A program made the translations under genes and the position numbers. The notes beneath the pieces were generated by a model. That model did no database searches and was not told the origin of the DNA. It saw only the letters and a program-made list of their open reading frames with translations. Of a stretch of DNA of 64,000 nt, positions 56,066-64,000 are shown in pieces. The stretch spans positions 21,908,516 to 21,972,515 of the forward strand of contig OX463845.1 in the NCBI GenBank assembly GCA_949825065.1. The letters are read 5' to 3'. Origin of the DNA: Odontocerum albicorne (Eukaryota; Arthropoda; Insecta; Trichoptera; Odontoceridae). Every line of letters begins with the position of its first letter. The stretch's first letter is position 1.

Positions 56066-56612
56066 AAGTATTATAGTTAACCCTGTGAATATATTATCTA
56101 AGCACCGTTTTACAACGTAACAGTTCAAAGACATTATAAACATTGGTTAATTGTTAAAGAATATCTTCCTAAAAAATAGGTGTAGTAATTTTGTGAACAT
56201 ATGATATCTGTGTTGGGAAAATCGAAAAATTGTATTAAAAATTAAGGGTGAATGTTGAGAACAGTGTTGATAAACTGTTGAGCTGTTTGGTAAACAATAA
56301 ACAAAAAAAAATATGTGTATATACGAGTACATATGTAAATTTTATATAAAAAACAATCCCGAAAACGACAATATGAACAAGTCTGCTTACATTCGTTAGT
56401 AATCTTGATTAACAAATTGAGTGATGTTTTATCCAATTATTAGTTTAATGCCAAATTATGTTTTCTCGTTTGTCAAAAACTGGTGAACATTCTTACAGTT
56501 CTTGGTTTTACTCGTCTCAATTATATTCAATTAAGCTCATTTATGGCATGTATATGTTTTATTTGCGTGTTCGTGATTTCCACTGATTACCTTCTATGAG
56601 TATAAGCACGTG

Positions 56613-57271
56613 TAGTATTTTTTCTTTCTTATTCGCGGTTTCAGTTATCCGCGGTCAACCCCGGTTCGAAAATATTAAATGGAAAATTTCAACGTATAGT
56701 CAGAATGTCAATAGTATTTAGCCTACCGATGGCTACGCCATCACTTCGTATACCACACCATCATCACAAAAAGAAGAAAGGTGTGAACAGTACAATGAGA
56801 TATTTTGAGAGAGAAAGAGCCCACGTTTACATAACTTATTTTACATTATATTGGGATATATAATTTTCGCCGTTTTTACTTCGGTAACCAAGTATATTCA
56901 AACAAGCATTTTTCCACATGTTATTTGACAACGGTCTCTTTTTGATATAATTATGTTAGCCAACAGTTTTTGTCAGGGAAAATTCTTATGAAAAAATCAA
57001 TGCACTTTCACAAAAAAATTGTCATCAGAGAACTTTTAAATTGAATTTAAAAATATATTTTCGAAATATATTTAAGTGGTTGATTTACTTCCGTCATTAT
57101 AAACGGGTTATTACTATTAAGATTGTGATAATTGTTCTATTTTATAAATTAAACTTGATCATAAGGATAAACATATGTATAGTAAAAAAACATAGGTTCG
57201 GTACCATCCGCGGAGTCGAACAATCACAGGGGTTCTTGGAATGTATCCCCGCGGATAACAGGGGACTACTC
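56613..57271. mobile_element. pogo/Tigger-like DNA transposon relic
   Basis: The left part reads 'attcgcggtttcagttatcc', 'gcggtcaaccccggttcgaa' and 'aatattaaatgg'. The middle has 'gtacaatgagatattttgag' and 'acataacttattttaca'. The right part has 'attgttctattttataaatt', 'ggttcggtaccatccgcgg', 'ttcttggaatgtatccccgc' and 'ggggactact', then TA at 57272-57273. As I remember them, the mammalian Tigger/MER2-type sequences have the same words in the same order. Their ends are CAGTAGTCCCC; the complement here is GAGTAGTCCCC. The stretch 56860-57120 is unlike them and may be a later insertion. No transposase frame. The left boundary is approximate. Confidence 0.8.
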
Positions 57272-57544
57272 TAACTGTACATGCGTGTATCAAAAAGCTA
57301 AATTTGGACAAAGTGTGGAGAGCAATGTCCTGGAGTACTCGTACATTTAGGGTTCAACCGTATGGTTATAAGTTAACTCTCAGCATCATTTTTTATATTA
57401 AACACCCTCAATAATACATATGTGAGGCTATCTACATAATTTGTTACAATTAACCCCGGTTGTTGAGCAAGCATTACGGGTTTGTAACAATTACTGCTCT
57501 GTTATCGATTTTTTTGCATACTTGGATCATTACTTGGAAACGTA

Positions 57545-57960
57545 ATGTTTAGTAAAAAAAAACTAGATCTCTTACTCGACGATCCGATGACCAATTGGAC
57601 GCATGTTACTTGCACTCCTCCCGTATTTCGGTGTGTAGTCAGATTCTCAACATTCGTTGAAAAACTGTCTCAGTCACTCGATCATTCGTTCACCCCCACA
57701 CACTTCTGTGATTACTTCATCACATCCTGTCGCTTTTCTTTATACCATGTCTTTTACAGGTATTTGCACTTTTTCTAGACTAATTTCATTTACATTTTTC
57801 AAATGCTCGTCATTTTCAGACTAACAATTGTTTCTTATACTATCACCATTCTCGTACGATTCTTCAAAATATTCCTTCCACCTTGAACAAACCCTTCATT
57901 TTTCTGACAAAACCCTTATTTTTTATTCAACTCATACCACCCGTATCTAGGAATTCTTAT
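57545..57960 (-). pseudogene. LINE family A, reverse-transcriptase N-terminal part
   Basis: Minus-strand reading gives KVEGIF, a 'WKEYFEESYENGD'-like segment (57840-57895), then ISLEKVQIPVKDMV, RKATGCDEVITEVCGG (57690-57745) and LRQFFNEC near 57650-57665. This matches the linker and first RT block 'W..YFE.L........V..A...L..GKATG.D.I..E......' of such elements. It is the only copy that covers this upstream region. Confidence 0.65.
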
Positions 57961-58112
57961 TTCTATATACCGCTTGTCGCATATACGAGATGGATATCCG
58001 AATTGTATAAAATACTTTGTTAATCGCTTACATAGATTTTTTTATACTGTGATAAAATAAAAAAATAATAAACTTGTCAAAAAGATAGACAACTTTTTTT
58101 CATTCACTCATT

Positions 58113-58445
58113 CGTAAGGTACCCCTCGAAACATCCGAATTAATGATGCAGACATATCGAAGAGCGTGGTCGGGGAGACAATACTGCATTCGGTTCCAGT
58201 AATGGAGCCTTCGAGTTAAAAACTACTGGAGTAGGCAAGCAAATCATAGTTCGCTATCATACTTATTGAAAATTCTACCGCACGTGGACAAGCAACAGCA
58301 CTCACACACGTTTAGCGCGTGCCAGTATTTTAACCGGAAGAACTCTTGTTTTTTTTCTTTCGTGTTTTTTATTTTGGGTATCATCGGGAATAGAACCACG
58401 GGTAGAAAACCAGCGTCATACCACCTAGGCCACAAAGTCCGTCAA
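58113..58445 (-). mobile_element. SINE-2, reverse, full length
   Basis: 'cgtaaggtacccctcgaaac', 'gaagagcgtggtcggggaga', 'agtaatggagccttcgagtt', 'gaatagaaccacgggtag', 'cctaggccacaaagtccg'. Confidence 0.85.
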
Positions 58446-58461
58446 GACAGATAACTTATCA

Positions 58462-58655
58462 ATAACGAAGATTTCCGTGGCGTTAATCAGCGATAGCGGG
58501 TTTGATTCGCATTGGTCACTATTTTTTCAAAAAGGGTTCAATTCGGATTTCATTTGAGGCCTCTTTAGCATCTTTCTGATAGGTTGGAAGAAATTGCCAT
58601 ATGGTAATAAAACCTCCAGGTAGTATTTTACGAAAAAGTGTAATAACATATAATA
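58462..58655 (+). mobile_element. SINE-1 copy
   Basis: 'gaagatttccgtggcgttaa', 'gcgggtttgattcgcattgg', 'tcatttgaggcctctttagc', 'aaaacctccaggtagtattt'. It stands back to back with the reverse SINE-2 at 58113-58445. Confidence 0.82.
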
Positions 58656-58674
58656 TGAATATAGCAGGAATACA

Positions 58675-59125
58675 TACACATACCCTATAACACCATTTCC
58701 CAATCCTACCAGATTTTCACTATACGTGTATACGAGTACATCTTTCATTTCTCAACATCTTTACATCTTCTGATACATCTTCTTCAGTTTTTCAGACTAA
58801 TAATTTTTCCTTCTTTCAAATTTTCAGTCGCTCAATTCTAACATACTTTTCTTGGCTTTCTAATCCCACAACTTCCGCGCTGTAGATTTGTTTGTCAGCC
58901 TATCATCACTTATTCTTTCTACATGCCCAAACTACGTCCAAGTGCTCTTCATTATGTTTATCACATGTCCCTATAATACACATACATCCTTAATTATTGT
59001 ACTTAATTCCGATTCTTTGATACATGGTCACGCAATATATTCTTCTTAGTGAACGCGTTTCTTTAGCATTTATTCGACCCCTTTCATTATTTTTTCACGT
59101 TCGCTTTTCACTTCCATTCATCACA
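58675..59125 (-). mobile_element. LINE family A 3' half, diverged
   Basis: 'caccatttcccaatcctacc' is the altered terminus. Further along are 'ttctttctacatgcccaaac' (complement of VWACRK-like GHVERM region), 'gatacatggtcacgcaata' (complement of the DHV...Y.R region). No frame survives. Confidence 0.6.
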
Positions 59126-59989
59126 ATCACTAATAAAAAGCAAGTCAATTAAAATTAAAATTTGTCTATTTAGATAAAATTATAAACTTTTCTCTAAATA
59201 TTGTAACAAGAAACAAAGGATTTAAATGTTAATACGAGCGTGATGTTAACATGCATAGGTCATACAACATAATCCATGGTTCTCAATATACTCATGTATA
59301 ACTTTTCCAGTCGACAGGAGTCGAAGACCGACACCCACGCGTACATCAGATCAGTACACCTGAAAGCGCCGGTCTGACCCCAAGCAGGTTTTTTTAAATG
59401 ATTAGATATATGAATAAAATCAGTGCAAACATAGAATACATCCACTTAACCTACAATATGTGTATACTATTGAAAACAACAGCGATAGAACGCAGTCGAC
59501 TGATCGATCGCGTAATGACTTCAAGTCGATTTCTTGTACATTTGTTAAAAATATATTAATTTAATATTGCTTATTTATTGACAAAATAAAATAAATTTAA
59601 GTGTACTTTAAATATCACAGTAACCACTGTAAAAATGTAACGTATCAAGTTCTTAAAAAAAAAACAAATCCAGGATACATATATCTTTCAAAATATTATG
59701 CATGAATATCAACGTACTTGAATAGTATAATATAGAAAATTAAAAAAAAATCATTTAACTATACAAGATTTAAGTAAGAAATATAAAAAAAACTAACAAG
59801 GGCATGAGAATACGAAATTATAGAGTAAGTTACGAAAATTAACTTAAAATAAAATGGAAAACCAGTCGATAGAAACCGACATTGGAAAAAAGTTCGTCGG
59901 TACCTACAACAGAGTGATACAGATGCCATTGAAATGTACACAGAGCAGTCAGCCAAATAAGTATAATATGTGATAGACATATCTTGTCA
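59126..59989. other. AT-rich stretch, no feature recognised
   Basis: A slightly GC-richer patch at 59310-59390 shows no known family. Confidence 0.3.
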
Positions 59990-60175
59990 TACAGTATGAT
60001 TGTCAATGCATGTGCATGTATTGATTGCAAGCTGTTACACTTCAGCAAGCACACAGCTTGACAGAATGAAATTCGAATGGCAAGGAGATTAAAGATTCTT
60101 TATGATCGGCAGGCTTAATCTGCCACAGTCTTTTACGTTAAGCAGTTTTACGAGTGTATAGCGCTATTTTGTATT
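59990..60175. repeat. Dispersed repeat R1, copy 2
   Basis: 'gcaagctgttacacttcagc', 'gatcggcaggcttaatctgc' and 'cgctattttgtattgttt' match 19925-20135 in order and orientation. Confidence 0.7.
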
Positions 60176-60221
60176 GTTTCATTGCGCTTTTCATATATGG
60201 TACGCTTCAACTTATCCAAAT

Positions 60222-60500
60222 TAGTCATTTGGATATATTAAAGAACATAGTTGGTAGACAATATTGCCTTCGGCTCCCAGTAAAAACTTTCGGGTAAATA
60301 ACAATTAGACTATGCACAGAGATCGCGGTTCGTTATGATACCGCGTATAAAAAGTCAACAACACGTATTAAAAAGTCAACAAACAACAACGCTTGCGAGT
60401 ATCTCAGACGATCTCTTTTTCATGACTGTTTTTTTTGGGTATCATCAAGCATCGAACCCGAAACCTCCGGGTGGAAGTCAAGCATATAAGAGGTCGCAGC
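60222..60500 (-). mobile_element. SINE-2, reverse
   Basis: 'ttggtagacaatattgcctt', 'cggctcccagtaaaaac', 'gcttgcgagtatctcagacg', 'catcgaacccgaaacctccg'. Contains a small duplication 'acgtattaaaaagtcaaca' (60345-60390). Confidence 0.8.
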
Positions 60501-60865
60501 GCTATTAGAATTTATGATGGGCAAATTTTATTTTCAGTAGGTGCGATGATTGATTTTATTTTTTAATATTAATAATGCAATGGAATTTACAACGTTTGTA
60601 TATTCTCTTTTTTATCGTAAACAATGTCGTAACTGTGGATTAAATTATCACCATTGATCACTATTTATTGGAAGATAAACAAATCACTAAACCGACATAT
60701 TTCACTGGTATACAGGACAGTTAATGCACATAGTCTGGTTGGACTCAAACTCGCAAATACCAAATTTTTATATGCATTTTCACGCTTTATTGATAAAACA
60801 AAAATACTTGATGCATCCACTAAATTTGAAATATTTTTCTTTTCTCCAATACATTGTTTATATGA

Positions 60866-61188
60866 TATACGACTTCCGTGGCTTAGTTAGTAAAATGCTT
60901 GACATTCTCTCGGGGGTTTCGTGTTCGAGTTACTATGGTAATAGAAAAAATCAATAAAAAAGGAGTTCCGCAATTATGGAAAACAAGCGTTATTTAATTT
61001 TTAATTGCGATGATAGTATTGCCAATAAGTACAACGACGAATTTCGAGGTCTGTGCATAACCCAGTGGTTCTAAGTTCAAAGGCTGATTAACGGGGTCGA
61101 AGAAAATATGGCTTCGGAAAATCCTCTGCAATGACTCGGAATCACCAAATAGGATGTGTTGACAAGTACCATACGAATGGTTGGATAT
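60866..61188 (+). mobile_element. SINE-2 copy with SINE-1-like head
   Basis: Head 'gacttccgtggcttagttag' resembles SINE-1. The remainder is SINE-2: 'ttgcgatgatagtattgcc', 'acccagtggttctaagttc', 'gattaacggggtcgaagaaa', ending 'agtaccatacgaatggttgg'. Confidence 0.78.
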
Positions 61189-61199
61189 AAACAGTCAAA

Positions 61200-61412
61200 G
61201 AGTATTGTGTTAATCTTTCGTTATATACGATAAAACCTTGAGGGCTTATTGCCATCTCTTTCATTCAACCAGAAAGATGTTACACATGTAGGTCCTAAGT
61301 GAAAATCAGGCTGAAACCCTATTTGAAAAAATGGATACCAACGAGAATCGAAACCGCAATTCCTGAGTTGGAAGACAGAAGTCTTACCAACTAGACTATG
61401 GACGTCATTTGG
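61200..61412 (-). mobile_element. SINE-1, reverse
   Basis: 'tattgtgttaatctttcgtt', 'ttcaaccagaaagatgttac', 'accaacgagaatcgaaaccg', 'accaactagactatggacg'. Confidence 0.83.
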
Positions 61413-62204
61413 TACAATCCTAGTGTTATAGAGGCATACTAAATGTAATATTAAAGTTGAAGTAAGCCCTTAAACAAACTGTCTTGAATGGATTGTATGG
61501 TCAGTTGTTTATTTGTATATTTATAATGATATGTTGCACTTGCAATTTGAATAGGAAGAAAACAAAGAAAATATCTCAGAAGCTTTTTATCAAGGATATG
61601 ATCAATTTAGACAAATTAATTCATGTATGTCTGTAAGGCGAATTTCGTATAATACCGAGGAAGGGAGATAAGAGAAATGTAAAAAAAAAGATATAAATAA
61701 ACGACAAGTGTGCAACAAAAAGACAAAGAAAAAAATAACTGGAACAAGTGACCAACAATTGAAACAGTCAGGAATTGGAGAGTGGGTATCATTTGAAGTT
61801 GTACGAATGTAAAGCAGTAGTGTACACGCTGTGTATTGTAACTTCTCAAGAGATCAAGAGAGAAATGAAACACGTTATCAAAATAAAGTTTAGTATTGGA
61901 AAGCTGAATCGTGGGTAATACATAGTGGTTGGTTAATTGCATACATTATTTTTTAGGCAAATAAACGCCAATTCATTTAAATATATGACCATTCAAAAAA
62001 AAATTATTGTTGAAAAATATACATATATTGGTCAAGTAAAAAATATGATTATTTTTCAACCAGTCTAATATTTAATACTTTTATGGTTTCTAACTTTTAA
62101 ACTTCTTAAAAAAACTGTGCATTTAGGTCTTATAAGTTACAGTATAAATTTAGACCCAGTTGTCGACTTGGCAACATCGTTGATCGTCATCCGTGGGAAG
62201 ATAG
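61413..62204. other. Non-coding stretch, no feature recognised
   Basis: The 108-codon minus-strand frame at 61616-61942 is rich in phenylalanine and leucine from T-runs and matches nothing. Confidence 0.3.
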
Positions 62205-62329
62205 ACATTTAATTTTTTTCCTTGCATAAGGGCGCGCCTCAGCTCCTCGTGGGTACACCCAAACTATTGGACTACCCAGTATCTATCTGACCATGGGAGT
62301 TTTAATAACAAACTCTTTAGCTTCAATCT

Positions 62330-62800
62330 TGTTATTTCGCTCTGTTGCATGTTTTGCGGCTATCTGGATCAATCCGCAGAGTACATTCTGTGGTACTGCG
62401 ATGATAATCGAGTCAGCAATTTCCAAAGGGAACTCCACTTAGCCTTACATCGGTTCATCTTCGGACCGATTAGCTACTCCGATCTAGTGGCGTCAAATGA
62501 TAGTTTTTTTGCATTTGAAATTTTCTGTGGAAGTACTGGAAACTTGCTGGGCTGTTTGAACTCCAGGCATTTAGCCACTTTAAGACCAGAAGAAAAAAAA
62601 AGCGCTGCGATTTATTTCCCTTTTCCCGTAATGTCTGTCCATAAGTCCGTCGTCACTACTATTCTTTTCACACTCAGGTGTGCCGCCAACGGAGCAGCCC
62701 GCCCTTTGGGCAGTTCTTTCTTCGTCACTACGTGACGTCGCGCTGGATGGGGACTTATTTGTCCCCCATAACAGAGCGGATGGTGGTGTGAGATTAAAAT
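62330..62800 (+). pseudogene. LINE family F ORF2 C-terminus and 3' untranslated region
   Basis: Frame 62349-62735 begins CGYLDQSAEYILWYCDDNR and continues FQRELHLALHRFIFGPISY and SDLVASNDSFFAFEIFC. A Cys-Gly...Glu-X-Ile-Leu-X-X-Cys pattern near the end of ORF2 is typical of the zinc-binding tail (C..C....E..H.L..C) of R1/jockey-type elements. The histidine is replaced by tyrosine here. From about 62600 the open frame is an accidental continuation into the 3' untranslated region shared with 38980-39255 and 62980-63190. That region contains CACACTCAGGTGTG and GGGGACTTATTTGTCCCC, both self-complementary. Confidence 0.72.
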
Positions 62801-62959
62801 TACTGTAGTTAAAGATTTATTTAATACTACGCGAAATATGAACGAAATATAAAATTCATACTTCGATTATTGATCATCATTTAAACTTTAGAATTTTGTA
62901 AAAATGCAAAGGACTTTTACTGTTTACTTTTAAGTTTTACTGTTTTAGCCTATTTACTG

Positions 62960-63195
62960 CATTGTGTGTCATTTTCCTTCTGCCGTGACGTTGGATCTCA
63001 AATCTGTCGTCGTTATTTTTCACATTCGGGTGTGTTGCCGCCTGAAAAGGAGTCTCTTTGGGCAGTTCAGTAAGTGACGTCACGCTTAAAATAAATATAG
63101 TGAATTTCGATCTTCTAGTGTCGATAGCACTGGATGGAGTATCATTTTATTCCCCATAATAGCGTGGGTGGTGGTGGGATCGAATTCACTTCGAC
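62960..63195 (+). mobile_element. LINE family F 3' end, copy 3
   Basis: 'tttttcacattcgggtgtg', 'tttgggcagttcagtaagtg', 'gcactggatggagtatcatt', 'ggtggtggtgggatcgaatt'. The GGGGAC hairpin has decayed. The stretch 63196-63654 holds nothing recognised. Confidence 0.75.
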
Positions 63196-63654
63196 TATTT
63201 TGCAAACATAATTCAAGAACATGGATTATTTAGGTGTTTTTTAAATATTTTCTCTGTACTTATATACGTCACTTATAGAATAATTTTGAACTGCTAAAAC
63301 ATATAATAACTATCGTCTTCAAAGACGCAGTTTAATATTTAAGAAATGTCCTCCCTCCCTCATATTTAAATTTGAACTTAGATTTGACGATTTGAATTTA
63401 GGGTGGCATGCAATATTCCATTGATAAGGTGGACAAAGCCCGTATTAAAGAGTGGAGATCAAAAATCTTCAGTAAGAAAACCTTTGTTCTTCAGTAAGTT
63501 CCTGGAAGTCGAATATAATCAAATGGAGAATTCAAAGGAAATTATACTTCTACATAATATTCTAACTTCTCATTAGACTTGCTTGCTGAAGACCTTGTAT
63601 CTGAACGTATAGTAAATAACTTTCGTAATATGTTATTCAATATACATTTATATA

Positions 63655-63850
63655 AGACGACTTCCGTGGCCTAGTTGGTAGATGTTTATCTTGCAATTCG
63701 GGTTTGCGAGTATGATTCCCGCTGAAACCCATTTTGTTTTACAAAAAAAGGTTATTTAAAATCTATCTGGTTGATTGGAAGGGAATGCAGCATGGAATTA
63801 TAGTCACCAGGTAGTATTGTACACAATGAAATTGCAATACTATACTTGCT
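63655..63850 (+). mobile_element. SINE-1 copy
   Basis: 'gacttccgtggcctagttgg', 'cgagtatgattcccgctga', 'ccaggtagtattgtacacaa', 'tgaaattgcaatac'. The body is shortened. The last 150 bp of the window are AT-rich without features. Confidence 0.82.
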
Positions 63851-64000
63851 GATGAGATACTTCATCGTACTTTATAAATGTACATAAAGTTAATACAAAT
63901 TCGACTTTTGTAATTAATTAATGACTTGCTTTAATCAATAAATAAATAATAAATCAATAATTGTACGTGATAATTGAAAAGTATAATAAAACTTTTTTGT

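Noticed and set aside
61616..61942. 108-codon minus-strand frame
   Set aside because: Dominated by Phe, Leu and Ser from T- and A-runs; no family match, no splice context.
62600..62735. C-terminal part of the open frame at 62349-62735 as protein
   Set aside because: This part overlaps the 3' untranslated region shared with two other LINE F copies that have no open frame there.

Overview
This window is eukaryotic nuclear DNA, AT-rich (about one third G+C by eye), almost entirely repeats and intron or intergenic sequence. It is most likely from an insect and probably a moth or butterfly. The reasons are three spliced coding exons with an insect-like F-box protein sequence, several non-LTR retrotransposon tails of a type common in Lepidoptera, and dense tRNA-derived SINEs together with hAT, piggyBac, mariner and pogo/Tigger DNA transposons. 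The assignment to Lepidoptera is an inference. No bacterial-type operon, CRISPR array, rRNA or intact tRNA gene is visible.

Host gene. On the minus strand, three exons (7124-7220, 832-1021, 185-366) join in frame with GT/AG splice sites and matching phases. They encode the segment of an F-box protein 25/32 (atrogin-1) homologue that precedes the F-box. The 3' part of the gene runs off the left edge. The 5' exon or exons were not found. The introns are packed with transposons.

Repeat landscape. Two SINE families dominate. SINE-1 (about 210 bp, 3' tail 'acgaaagtgtaatacaata') has more than 20 copies. SINE-2 (about 330 bp, 3' tail 'ggtaccatacgaatgaatga') has about 10. At least six non-LTR (LINE) families are present as decayed fragments, labelled A to F here, plus one CR1/L2-like C-terminus, one jockey-like gag and one unclassified repeat. 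DNA transposons with readable termini are a hAT inside a hAT (15292-18639), a hAT MITE carrying a small snap-back MITE (5333-5946), two piggyBac MITEs (1272-1512, 25284-25528), a deleted mariner (4807-5168) and a Tigger-like relic (about 56613-57271). Seven minisatellite arrays have unit lengths of about 46-132 bp. One of them is an expansion of the SINE-2 3' end.

Most interesting signal. The 8-mer TACGAGTA (or its complement TACTCGTA) occurs 29 times by hand count, roughly ten times what base composition predicts. In one tandem-repeat array, one copy differs from its sisters by a clean 6-bp CTCGTA insertion at a TA. TA + CGAG + TA is the shape expected of an excision footprint of a Tc1/mariner element whose ends start with CGAG. 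Minos-type Tc1 elements are known for this, and the mariner relic at 4807-5168 also starts CGAG. The window therefore appears to record many past excisions of a cut-and-paste transposon.
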